Positions 1 through 6,518 of a stretch of DNA of 7,935 nucleotides are shown here, in pieces. The translations under genes and the position numbers were made by a program. The notes beneath the pieces were generated by a model. It did not search any database. It was given only the letters and a program-made list of their open reading frames with translations, and was not told the DNA's origin. Each line of letters begins with the position of its first letter. The first letter of the stretch is position 1. The stretch covers positions 1-7,935 of the forward strand of contig CAYGWP010000319.1 of NCBI GenBank assembly GCA_964353455.1, read 5' to 3'. The stretch comes from CAYGWP01 sp964353455. GTDB taxonomy: Bacteria; Planctomycetota; Phycisphaerae; FEN-1346.

Positions 1-949
1 GGAGGTTGTGCGGCAGGATGTTGACCACGAGGTCAAGTTCCTTCATCCTCAGCATGGCATCGAGGCTGGTGAATGTTTCGATACCTGGGAGTTCCTTCTT
101 CGCGGCCTCCATGCGTGCAGGGTCGGAGTCGCAGGCGGCCACGGTCTTCATGCCCAGGGTGGCGTTCATCCACTCGCCGTGGCCCTTGCCCATGTTGAAG
201 GCGGGCCCATAGCCCAGGACTCCGCAGCGGATGACCTTGCCGGCGGCGGGCAGTTCGGCCCCCGTCGTCCACTCCATCGCCCGGAGCATGAGTTTCTGGA
301 ACTCCGGATGCTTCCACGACCTCAGGTCGTGCCCCAGGGCGATGTAGGCCACGCGGCCTTTGCCGAACTCGCGGACGAAGGCCATCGGCATCTTCTTCCC
401 CTGCCAGGCGGTCTCGGCCAGGAGGTGCGTCCGGGCCGGGTCGTAACTCTGGAGGTGGTACATCTCGTCGGGAATGGTGAAGTCGGCCATCCGCACGGTC
501 ATGTAATGGCTCTTATCGACGATGCGGACGGGGAACTCGTGGAAGTGCGGATGGGTGAGGAACTCGGCGTTAAGCATCTCGATATATGGGCGCGAATCGC
601 GGAAACTGTCGGCCGCCGAGTGGACGCCCACCAGCCCGCCGCCCGCCTTCACGAACCCCAGCAAGCCCGCCTCGCGCGCTTCCGTCAGGTCCTTGCTGAA
701 CCCCGTGGTGTAGATGATGACGAGCGAGTAATCGCTCGTCGGCAGGGCCGCAAGGGAATCCAGGTCGAACGTAACGGTCAGTTCCCAGCGACCGGTTTTC
801 TTGAGGAAGGCGTCGAGCACCGCCCCTGCCTTCTCGTTTGCGTGATACGGCCCGCCGACGACCATGAGGGCCTTCTTCATGCCGCTCGCCTTTGCCGCGG
901 GCCTCGCCGCCGGTTTCCCGGCCCCCTTCTTCGCCGCTTTCTTCGCCAT
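1..949 (-). CDS. ThuA domain / Gfo-Idh-MocA oxidoreductase fusion protein (3' end cut by window edge)
   Basis: The frame is open from the ATG at 949 to the left edge, giving 316 codons without a stop. Residues about 25-230 match the ThuA (trehalose-utilisation-like, glutamine-amidotransferase fold) family: a GGGLVGVHSA strand-turn near 103-112, FLTHP near 130-134, and the closing GKGRVAYIALGHDLRSW near 197-212. Residues about 239-316 begin a second domain with a Rossmann dinucleotide-binding start (VLGYG), then VAACDSDP and LDLVVNILPHN, as in the N-terminal NAD(P)-binding half of Gfo/Idh/MocA dehydrogenases. The rest lies outside the window. Such proteins are usually assigned to sugar or polyol metabolism; the substrate cannot be told here. 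The first 23 residues are rich in Lys, Ala and Pro and precede a second Met (codon at 880). I prefer 949 because AAAGGGG lies just upstream, while the Met at 880 has only a weak site. No terminator separates it from apbE. Confidence 0.85.
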   Translation of the reverse strand, partial: MAKKAAKKGAGKPAARPAAKASGMKKALMVVGGPYHANEKAGAVLDAFLKKTGRWELTVTFDLDSLAALPTSDYSLVIIYTTGFSKDLTEAREAGLLGFVKAGGGLVGVHSAADSFRDSRPYIEMLNAEFLTHPHFHEFPVRIVDKSHYMTVRMADFTIPDEMYHLQSYDPARTHLLAETAWQGKKMPMAFVREFGKGRVAYIALGHDLRSWKHPEFQKLMLRAMEWTTGAELPAAGKVIRCGVLGYGPAFNMGKGHGEWMNATLGMKTVAACDSDPARMEAAKKELPGIETFTSLDAMLRMKELDLVVNILPHNL

Positions 950-967
950 GGCTGCCCCTTTCCATAG

Positions 968-987
968 CCGGCCCGCACTGCGGCCGG
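968..987. repeat. GC-rich hairpin between apbE and the ThuA fusion gene
   Basis: CCGGCC(C)GC and GCGGCCGG form an 8-pair stem with one bulged C and a three-base loop. It lies about 20 bases upstream of the ThuA-fusion start. No run of T follows on the minus strand, so it does not look like an intrinsic terminator. It could affect translation or mRNA stability. The rest of the 91-base gap shows no convincing promoter. Confidence 0.4.
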
Positions 988-1040
988 ACTCTTCTTGGAA
1001 GCGAAAAGACTACGGCGGCAGGCGGGCAATGCAAGGAAAT

Positions 1041-2411
1041 TCAGGGCTCGGCGGGCTTGAACTCAAGGGCCGCAAAGCCGGCCGAGCGATGGGCTATGAG
1101 GTTCGCCTCCGGCGACGGCGCGCCGCCGGCCTGCGGCGGGTGCGCGTCGGACGGATCGACTTCCAGGATCAGGCACTCTACGTCCACCAGGTCCGCCACC
1201 AGGGCCATGCCCTTCTCGATGCCCAAGACGCAGATGGCCGTCGCCAGGGCGTCCGCAATCCCGGGGTCCCGCGCAACCACCGTCACGCTGGCGATGCGGC
1301 TATCGACCGGCCGGCCCGTCCGCGGGTCGAAGATGTGGCTGTAGCGCCGGCCCGCGACGGTGTATCCGCGGTAGTAGTGGCCGCTCGTATCGACGCCCTG
1401 GTCCTTGATATGAACGAACGTGTATGGACGCCGGCCCTCAGGGTCGCGCGGGTCCTGGACGGCGACGCCCCATCGCCGGTCGCGTCCTGCGGCGAGCAAG
1501 GCCGGGCGCTCGCCGAAAGCGAACACGTCGCCCGCCGCCGCCACGAGCCCCGCGACCGCCCCCGCCTGCTTCATCCGGCTGGCCATGCGGCCGGCGATGT
1601 ACCCCTTGGCTACGCCGCCCAGGTCCAGCCGCATGCCCGCCGCAGGCAGACCGACCGTGCACACGATCTTCGCAAGTTCCTCCGGCGTCGGCGGCGGCGT
1701 GCCGGGGGCGACGATGCCGAGTTCATCGGGCGACCTCCGGAGTTCGGCCACGAGGACCTCGACCTTCGCAAAGCCCACGAGTCCGCGTGCCGTGGCGATC
1801 TCGGCGTCGCTGGGCGGGCTGCCGCGCGTCTCGGCTTCCTTCCAGAGGTCCAGGAGCGGCCCGACCGTCGGGTCGAACGCGCCCTCCGTCAGGTCGAAGA
1901 CTTCCTTGGCGGTCGCCAGGCAACTCGTGACGAGCGGGTCAACCTTGGCGGCCCACTTGCCGGCCCCGTGGTTGATGAGCCAGACGTCGGAGGGCCGCTG
2001 TGCGGGGTCGCGCAGGGCCTTCTCATCGCCCTTGAGCCACGCCTCGGATGCGCCGCGGCGGCGGTCGAGGCGAAGGACGCACTCGTCCATCTCGGCCCAG
2101 GCCGCGGCAACCGCGGCACGGGCGGCCGCATCGCTGGCGGCGATCGCGCGGACCGTAACCAGCGTGTCCATCGACGGCCGGGACTCGACAACCTCCACGG
2201 CGTTGCCGGAGCAGCCGGCGAGGAGCGTGGCAACAAGAGCAGCGGCAAGAAGCCGTAAAGTCAAACGGCAAACTGCAAACGGCAAGGACCAACCAAACGG
2301 CAAGAAGCAAACAGCAAGAAAAGAGGTGTGCGCACGCGCCGTTTTCTTGCTGTTTGCCTTTTGCCGTTTGATTGCCGTTTGCCTTTTGGCGTTTGCCGTT
2401 TGATTGGTCAT
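1041..2411 (-). CDS. apbE: FAD:protein FMN transferase, ApbE family lipoprotein
   Basis: ApbE enzymes transfer FMN from FAD, with Mg2+, to a Thr of exported redox proteins such as RnfG or NqrC, on the outer face of the cytoplasmic membrane. Family signatures are clear: LDLGGVAKGY, AAGDVFAFG (in place of the usual GGD), GVDTSGHYYRGY, YSHIFDPRTGRPV and the metal-site region ADALATAICVLG near the C-terminus. A lipoprotein signal ends in LLAGC, with the lipid-bearing Cys at residue 67 of the ATG form. That is far too deep for a normal signal peptide. The ATG at 2411 is the only ATG start, with a weak AAAGG upstream, but about 50 residues after it are translated repeat (KRQTA- and LPFAVC-like). 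An in-frame TTG at 2264 gives a normal signal (MTLRLLAAALVATLLAGC) with no visible ribosome site. The true start is therefore unsettled; the enzyme domain is not. It lies 26 bases after hypD, on the same strand. Confidence 0.9.
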   Translation of the reverse strand: MTNQTANAKRQTAIKRQKANSKKTARAHTSFLAVCFLPFGWSLPFAVCRLTLRLLAAALVATLLAGCSGNAVEVVESRPSMDTLVTVRAIAASDAAARAAVAAAWAEMDECVLRLDRRRGASEAWLKGDEKALRDPAQRPSDVWLINHGAGKWAAKVDPLVTSCLATAKEVFDLTEGAFDPTVGPLLDLWKEAETRGSPPSDAEIATARGLVGFAKVEVLVAELRRSPDELGIVAPGTPPPTPEELAKIVCTVGLPAAGMRLDLGGVAKGYIAGRMASRMKQAGAVAGLVAAAGDVFAFGERPALLAAGRDRRWGVAVQDPRDPEGRRPYTFVHIKDQGVDTSGHYYRGYTVAGRRYSHIFDPRTGRPVDSRIASVTVVARDPGIADALATAICVLGIEKGMALVADLVDVECLILEVDPSDAHPPQAGGAPSPEANLIAHRSAGFAALEFKPAEP

Positions 2412-2437
2412 TGCTGTTTGCCTTTTGCTGTTTTCAT
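2262..2437. repeat. Inverted tract of TTGC(C/T)GTTTG repeats forming a long hairpin
   Basis: On the plus strand the left arm (about 2262-2322) holds CAAACGGCAA-type units at 2262, 2276, 2294 and 2308. The right arm (about 2342-2434) holds the complement TTGC(C/T)GTTTG at 2361, 2372, 2393 and 2411, plus variants at 2347, 2386 and 2425. The innermost pairing, 2307-2322 with 2342-2357, is 16 bases and perfect. It continues as 2294-2305 with 2359-2370 after one mismatch. The loop contains the palindrome GTGCGCAC (2328-2335). The tract fills the space from the hypD stop to the likely signal peptide of apbE. It may be a mobile or amplified repeat, and as RNA could pause transcription or shield mRNA ends. 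No T-run follows as in a standard terminator. Confidence 0.85.
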
Positions 2438-3526
2438 TCAAACCGCTCCGTACTTGAACTCGGCCTGGCAGGAGCCTTCGCGGCTGACCATGCACGGCCC
2501 CACCGGATGGACGGGCGTGCATGCCTTGCCGAACAGGGGACAATCGTGCGGCTCGATGGCGCCGCGGATCACGTCGCCGCAGCGGCAGCCATGTTCGCTC
2601 GTGCCGGCCTCCGACGGCGGCCAAGCAAGCCCCAAGCGGCGCGCGGCATCGAAGTCGGCGTACTCGGCCCTGAGGCCCATGCCGCTTTCCGGGATCGTGC
2701 CGAGTCCGCGCCAGTTCGACTCGACCAGGTCGAAGACGCCGTGGATGCGGCCGAGCGCCTCGCGGTTTCCCTCGGGCCGGACGGCCTCGGCATAGACGTT
2801 TCCGACCGTGGCCTCGCCTGCGGCAAGTTGCCGGAGGATCGCGGCGACGCCGGCCATGACCTGCTCGGCCGTGAAGCCCGCCACGACGCAGGGCCGCTTG
2901 TACCGCCTGGCGACGGGCTGGTATGCATTGCTGCCGATGATAACGCTGACATGGCCGGGGCAGATGAAGCCATCGATGCGGACCTCGCCGCCGGCCAGGA
3001 GGGCGTCCATCGCGGGCACGACCCATTTGTGGGCCGAGAGGACCGAGAAGTTCTTCAGGCCCTCGTCGCGGGCCATCTGGAGCGCTACCGCCGTGCCGGG
3101 GGCGGTGGTCTCGAAGCCGACGGCCGCAAAGACCACGTGCTCGGCCGGCTTCTTCCGCGCGAGGTCCAGCGCCTCAAGGACCGAGTAGCAGATGGCGACG
3201 CTGCCGCCGCCGGCCTTCCGGCGCTCAAGGCTCGACCGCGTCCCGGGAACGCGGACCATGTCGCCGAACGTGGCGACAGTCACCCCCGGCCGCCCGGCCA
3301 GGTCAACGAGGGCGTCTATCACGCCCTGGCTCGTGACGCACACCGGGCACCCGGGGCCGCTGACGAGGCGGACGCGCTTGGGGAGGAGGGTCCTGAGGCC
3401 CGTCCGGCGGATGGCCACCGTGTGCGTGCCGCAGATCTCCATCAGCACCACCGGGGCCGAGCCGGGGATGGCGGCGACGGCCGAGGCGATGTCGCGCTGC
3501 CATTTATTGATATCTATATTGACCAT
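2438..3526 (-). CDS. hypD: Hydrogenase maturation factor HypD
   Basis: HypD is the iron-sulfur scaffold on which, in complex with HypC, the Fe(CN)2CO group of [NiFe]-hydrogenase is assembled. The 362-residue length is normal. Family motifs are all present: EICGTHT (Cys32), GPGCPVC (Cys60 and Cys63), TFGDM, VGFETTAPG (136-144), GFICPGHVS (186-194), and the Cys-rich C-terminus with CRCG near 314-317, CPLFGKAC near 329-336, VGPCMVS near 342-348 and a last Cys at 353. These cysteines cover the 4Fe-4S ligands and the redox thiols. The ATG at 3526 has GAGGTG about eight bases upstream. hypC lies 77 bases upstream and apbE 26 bases downstream, all on the same strand, so co-transcription is likely. 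hypE, the usual partner after hypD, is not seen here. Confidence 0.97.
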   Translation of the reverse strand: MVNIDINKWQRDIASAVAAIPGSAPVVLMEICGTHTVAIRRTGLRTLLPKRVRLVSGPGCPVCVTSQGVIDALVDLAGRPGVTVATFGDMVRVPGTRSSLERRKAGGGSVAICYSVLEALDLARKKPAEHVVFAAVGFETTAPGTAVALQMARDEGLKNFSVLSAHKWVVPAMDALLAGGEVRIDGFICPGHVSVIIGSNAYQPVARRYKRPCVVAGFTAEQVMAGVAAILRQLAAGEATVGNVYAEAVRPEGNREALGRIHGVFDLVESNWRGLGTIPESGMGLRAEYADFDAARRLGLAWPPSEAGTSEHGCRCGDVIRGAIEPHDCPLFGKACTPVHPVGPCMVSREGSCQAEFKYGAV

Positions 3527-3547
3527 GTAGGTACACCTCGAACCACG

Positions 3548-3570
3548 CGCCGCGCAAGCGCGGCGGCTAA
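3548..3570. repeat. Palindromic repeat between hypC and hypD, copy 1
   Basis: An eight-pair perfect stem (3548-3555 with 3558-3565) with an AA centre is followed by GCTAA. The same design with different stem bases occurs at 3863-3885. A second small hairpin (GGGC / GCCC, 3573-3585) adjoins it. There is no T-run. It resembles REP-like dispersed repeats and may stabilise the ends of mRNA segments within the hyp unit. Confidence 0.65.
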
Positions 3571-3603
3571 ATGGGCATCGCGCCCTTCACGCTCAGGTGC
3601 GCC

Positions 3604-3822
3604 CTATCCTATACCTTCAATCTGATCAAGCAAAGCGTTGGTCTCGGCGGCGTCCTGCGGCGTGACAAGAGTGATGGCAAAGCCCGCGTGGACGAGCACC
3701 CAATCGCCCGGCTGCGCCTCAGGCACCAGCGCAAGCCCCGCACGCAAACGGTTGCCGCGGATATCGACGACGCCGAGATTATCCTCGCGCGAAACGATTT
3801 TACCCGGCACGGCAAGGCACAT
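3604..3822 (-). CDS. hypC: Hydrogenase maturation chaperone HypC
   Basis: HypC is a small chaperone (72 residues here, the usual size). It binds iron with HypD during assembly of the Fe(CN)2CO group and then delivers it to the hydrogenase large subunit. The N-terminus MCLAVPGKI is the family signature: Cys2 is the essential iron-binding residue, exposed after Met removal. The core strands follow (VVDIRGNRLRAGLALV, GDWVLVHAGFAI), then a short helical tail ending LLDQIEGIG. The ATG at 3822 is preceded by GAGGTGA with a spacer of about five bases, a strong ribosome site. The gene lies between hypF and hypD, with a palindromic repeat on each side. Confidence 0.97.
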   Translation of the reverse strand: MCLAVPGKIVSREDNLGVVDIRGNRLRAGLALVPEAQPGDWVLVHAGFAITLVTPQDAAETNALLDQIEGIG

Positions 3823-3862
3823 AACTCACCTCGTTTTTCGGTAATCGCGCCCCTGAAGCCAG

Positions 3863-3885
3863 CGCCCGGCAAGCCGGGCGGCTAA
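3863..3885. repeat. Palindromic repeat at the 3' end of hypF, copy 2
   Basis: An eight-pair perfect stem (3863-3870 with 3873-3880) with an AA centre is followed by GCTAA, the same design as 3548-3570. On the minus strand the repeat starts with TTAGCC, and the hypF stop codon TAG (3882-3884) lies inside this edge. The arrival of the repeat may therefore have set the present C-terminus of HypF. Confidence 0.65.
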
Positions 3886-6293
3886 CCAGCAACAGCGCGC
3901 ATACGCGCCGCGGCGACGTAGGCCTGGCCCAGGGCAACGCCGCCGTCGCCCGCCGGCACCTGGCGGTGAACGTACACTTCAAACCCGTCCGATTCAAGCG
4001 CGGGCGCGAGACGCCGGACCAGCCGGTCGTTCGCAAAGCAGCCGCCCGACAGGGCGATCCGCGCGAGATCCGTCTGCCGCCGCGCACGCCGCGCGGCCTC
4101 AAGGAGCATCGCCGTAGCGGTCGCGTGGAAGCGGGCGCTGGTCTCGGCCCGCCCGCGCCCGGCCTCGACGTCGGCCACCACGCCGCGGATCACCGGCAGC
4201 GTGTCGATGACCCAGCCCTGCGACGAGCCGCGGGCGTAAGCCCGCGGGTACCCGCGACCTGGCGGTCGCGGCTCGATAGGCGAAGTATGCTCATCAACAA
4301 TGTTAAATTCATACGGCTCGGCGTCGTCGGGAACGCCTTCGGCCGTAGCCTCCAACTCGACCGCCGCCTGCCCCTCGTAGGTGCTTTCGGCGCAGACGTC
4401 GGCCAGGACGCTGACGGCGTCGAAGAGCCGCCCCAGGCCGCAGGCCGGCGGCGCATTGACGCCCTTCGCGATCATCTCGGCCCAGAGATGCCGGTCCTTC
4501 TCGGCCGTCTGCGAGAGCCGCCCGACCACGTGCCGCGCGGCCGCATCGGCGCCGTACGCCTCAACCAGGTACGCCCACGCGGTGCGGACGGGGTGCTCGA
4601 TGGCGGCATCGCCGCCGGGCAGCGGCACGTACGCGAGGTGCCCCAGCCGCTCAAACGCGGCGGCCGAGGCCCGCAGCACCTCGCCGCCCCAAACGGTGCG
4701 GTCGGGTCCGTAGCCCGTGCCGTCCATCGCCAGGCCAAGCACCTCGCCCTCCAGGCCGTGCTCGGCCATCACGCCGGCGATGTGTGCGTGATGGTGCTGG
4801 ACGCCGACAAGGCGAATGCGTTCCGTCCCGTCTGCCGCGCGGCGGCGGGCGTAGCGCGTCGAAAGGTATCCGGGATGAAGGTCGTGGGCGACGACCGTCG
4901 GGACGACCTCCAGGAGGCGCGTCAGTTTCGAGATGGTGGCCTCGAAGTACCCCGCGGCCAGGGCGTTCTTGAGGTCGCCTATGTGCTGGCTGACGAACGC
5001 CTGCCGGCCGCGCACCACGCAGACCGCGTTCTTAAGTTCCGGCCCGACGGCGAGGATCGGCTCGCGGGCCTCGACGGGGAAGTCGATGGGGCGCGGGGCG
5101 TATCCGCGTCCGCGGCGGAGCATCAGCGGCCGCCCGCGCTGGACCATCGTCACAGAATCGTCGCACACGGTTTGGATCGGCCGGTCATGGAGGAGGTACA
5201 GGTCGGCGATGCCCGCGAGGCGCCGGACGGCCTCATCGTCCTCGCGGCAGATCGGCTCCTCCGACAGGTTCCCGCTGGTCATCACCATCGGCGGGAAATC
5301 ATTTTCAAAGAGAAGGTAATGGAGCGGCGCGTACGGAAGCATGAAGCCGAAGTACGGGCTGCTCGGGGCCGCCAGCGGCGAGAGGTCGTGTCCGGGGCGC
5401 TTGCGCAGAAGGACGATCGGCCGCTCGCGGGATTCCAGGATCGCCCGCTCTGCCGGACCGACCTCTGCGCGGCGGGCGACGGCCTCGGCGCTCGCGGCCA
5501 TCATGGCGAAGGCCTTCTGGTCGCGGCCTTTGCGGCGCCTGAGTTCGCGCACCGCCCCGTCGCTGCGGGCATCGCACGCCAGGTGGAACCCGGTCAGGCC
5601 CTTTATGGCGACGATGCGGCCCGCCAGAAGCGCCTCGCGGACGGACCGGACGGGATCGGCGGTCGGCACGGCGCGGCCGTGCTCCTCGTGGAGCGAGAGC
5701 CGCGGCCCGCAGACGGGGCATGCGTTCGGCTGCGCGTGGAACCGCCGGTCGGCCGGGTTCTCGTACTCGGCCCGGCAAGGGGGGCACATGGTGAACGCGC
5801 GCATCGTCGTCATCGGACGATCATAAGGAATGTCGATAATTATGGAGTATCGCGGCCCGCAGTTCGTGCAGTTGATGAACGGGTACCGGTGCCGCCGGTC
5901 CGTGGGGTCCGTGAGTTCCCTGAGGCAGTCGGGGCAGACAGCCATGTCGGGAGAGACGAGGGCGGAGCGCTGCCCGCCGCCGGAGGGGGCAATGGCGAAC
6001 TCGGTCTCGCCCAGGGCGGGAATCGCCTCGGTCTCGACGGCGGTGATCTGGGCGAGCGGCGGCGGATTGTCGCGAAGAGCCGCAAGGAAGTCCTCGATCC
6101 GGGCGGCGGGGCCCTCCAGTTCAATCAGGACGCCCTCGGCGTCATTGAGGACCCACCCCGCCAGGCGCCGCTCGGTCGCCAGGCGATAGACGGTCGGGCG
6201 GAACCCGACGCCCTGGACGATGCCCCGGATGCGGATTCGCCGGCGCACCCTTTCGCCGGCGGCGATTGAGTTTTGCGTTCTCGAGACCGACAT
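3882..6293 (-). CDS. hypF: Carbamoyltransferase HypF (hydrogenase maturation)
   Basis: HypF uses carbamoyl phosphate and ATP to make a carbamoyl adenylate and passes the carbamoyl group to the C-terminal Cys of HypE, the source of the cyanide ligands. Numbered from the ATG at 6293 (803 residues): acylphosphatase domain about 15-100 with IVQGVGFRP; two zinc fingers with Cys 120, 123, 142, 145 and 170, 173, 192, 195 in exact C-X2-C-X18-C-X2-C spacing; YrdC-like domain about 213-405 with RRRKGRDQKAFAMM; Kae1-like domain to the end with HHHAH (500-504), AMDGTGYGPD and LSGGCFANDRL. I chose the ATG at 6293 over an upstream in-frame GTG at 6314: GAGGA precedes the ATG, while the GTG lies where a TATAAT box predicts transcription to start. 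Residues about 674-690 are translated from a palindromic repeat (4225-4274), an insertion ahead of VIDTLPVIRG that makes the protein longer than usual. Confidence 0.96.
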   Translation of the reverse strand: MSVSRTQNSIAAGERVRRRIRIRGIVQGVGFRPTVYRLATERRLAGWVLNDAEGVLIELEGPAARIEDFLAALRDNPPPLAQITAVETEAIPALGETEFAIAPSGGGQRSALVSPDMAVCPDCLRELTDPTDRRHRYPFINCTNCGPRYSIIIDIPYDRPMTTMRAFTMCPPCRAEYENPADRRFHAQPNACPVCGPRLSLHEEHGRAVPTADPVRSVREALLAGRIVAIKGLTGFHLACDARSDGAVRELRRRKGRDQKAFAMMAASAEAVARRAEVGPAERAILESRERPIVLLRKRPGHDLSPLAAPSSPYFGFMLPYAPLHYLLFENDFPPMVMTSGNLSEEPICREDDEAVRRLAGIADLYLLHDRPIQTVCDDSVTMVQRGRPLMLRRGRGYAPRPIDFPVEAREPILAVGPELKNAVCVVRGRQAFVSQHIGDLKNALAAGYFEATISKLTRLLEVVPTVVAHDLHPGYLSTRYARRRAADGTERIRLVGVQHHHAHIAGVMAEHGLEGEVLGLAMDGTGYGPDRTVWGGEVLRASAAAFERLGHLAYVPLPGGDAAIEHPVRTAWAYLVEAYGADAAARHVVGRLSQTAEKDRHLWAEMIAKGVNAPPACGLGRLFDAVSVLADVCAESTYEGQAAVELEATAEGVPDDAEPYEFNIVDEHTSPIEPRPPGRGYPRAYARGSSQGWVIDTLPVIRGVVADVEAGRGRAETSARFHATATAMLLEAARRARRQTDLARIALSGGCFANDRLVRRLAPALESDGFEVYVHRQVPAGDGGVALGQAYVAAARMRAVAG
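4225..4274. repeat. Palindromic element embedded in frame in hypF
   Basis: The 50-base element has ends GAGCCGCG and CGCGGCTC (inverted). It contains two eight-pair hairpins (4228-4235 with 4240-4247, and 4252-4259 with 4264-4271) and a central perfect 14-base palindrome at 4243-4256. On the minus strand it is read as about 17 codons rich in Pro, Arg and Gly (EPRPPGRGYPRAYARGS) in the Kae1-like part of HypF, with no stop and no frameshift. Confidence 0.75.
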
Positions 6294-6324
6294 GCGTGTT
6301 TCCGTCCTCGGCACGGATTACTTG

Positions 6325-6330
6325 ATTATA
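6325..6330 (-). promoter_or_regulatory. Putative -10 box of the hypF-hypC-hypD-apbE unit
   Basis: On the minus strand this is a perfect TATAAT, about 30 bases before the hypF ATG. No good -35 match is seen at 16-18 bases; TGGTTT is the nearest. The predicted start near 6318 leaves a leader of about 25 bases that contains GAGGA, which fits the ATG at 6293. The preceding gene ends in a terminator, which supports a new transcription unit here. Confidence 0.5.
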
Positions 6331-6368
6331 GACTGACTGAAACGCAAAAACCACCGCGAGTCGAGCGC

Positions 6369-6424
6369 GGCGGGTCGGGCCTTCGCCCGCCGTAGGGCTA
6401 TGGCCCGCAGGCGGGAGACCCGCC
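6369..6424. repeat. Intergenic palindromic element upstream of hypF
   Basis: Ends GGCGGGTC (6369-6376) and GACCCGCC (6417-6424) are inverted repeats. Between them are two small hairpins, GGGC-CTTC-GCCC and GGGC-TAT-GGCCC. This is the same architecture (inverted ends around two hairpins) as the element inside hypF at 4225-4274, with different bases. It lies between the PEP-CTERM terminator and the hypF promoter. Confidence 0.6.
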
Positions 6425-6450
6425 CCGCAAAGCACGGTTGGCCCTCCAAG

Positions 6451-6479
6451 AAAAAAAGGGCGGCCGCGAAGGACCGCCC
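6451..6479 (-). terminator. Rho-independent terminator of the PEP-CTERM gene
   Basis: Read on the minus strand, GGGCGGTC pairs with GGCCGCCC (eight pairs, one G-T) around a TTCG-containing loop, followed directly by seven T. It begins 28 bases after the PEP-CTERM stop codon. An overlapping CCCC-TGTA-GGGG hairpin (6477-6488) would compete weakly with it. Confidence 0.88.
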
Positions 6480-6499
6480 CTGTAGGGGTGAAATCAACT

Positions 6500-6518
6500 G
6501 CCGCAAGTCACTTGCGGC
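6500..6518. repeat. Inverted repeat spanning the PEP-CTERM stop codon
   Basis: GCCGCAAGT and ACTTGCGGC are perfect nine-base inverted repeats around a single C, and they cover the stop codon (6508-6510). In RNA the loop would open to at least three bases. It may stabilise the 3' end together with the terminator just downstream, or be chance. Confidence 0.45.

Noticed and set aside
8..967. A plus-strand open frame (319 codons) at the left edge
   Set aside because: It is antisense to the ThuA/oxidoreductase frame, whose domains are clear, and has no recognisable motif.
864..2258. A long plus-strand open frame (464 codons) opposite apbE and the ThuA-fusion start
   Set aside because: It crosses the gap between two well-supported minus-strand genes, is rich in Arg and Ala as shadows are, and matches no family I recognise.
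2262..2437. CRISPR array
   Set aside because: The units are about ten bases, occur in both orientations and lack regular spacers. No cas gene is present.
2412..3026. Extension of the apbE frame upstream through hypD, giving a 661-residue protein
   Set aside because: This part overlaps hypD in another frame on the same strand and shows no domain. ApbE proteins start with a signal peptide.
2372..3625. A plus-strand open frame (417 codons) opposite hypD
   Set aside because: It is antisense to a complete HypD and begins inside the repeat tract, with no protein motifs.
3966..6269. A long plus-strand open frame (767 codons) opposite hypF
   Set aside because: It is the antisense shadow of hypF in GC-rich DNA. 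It has no ribosome site and no family features, and hypF itself shows every expected domain.
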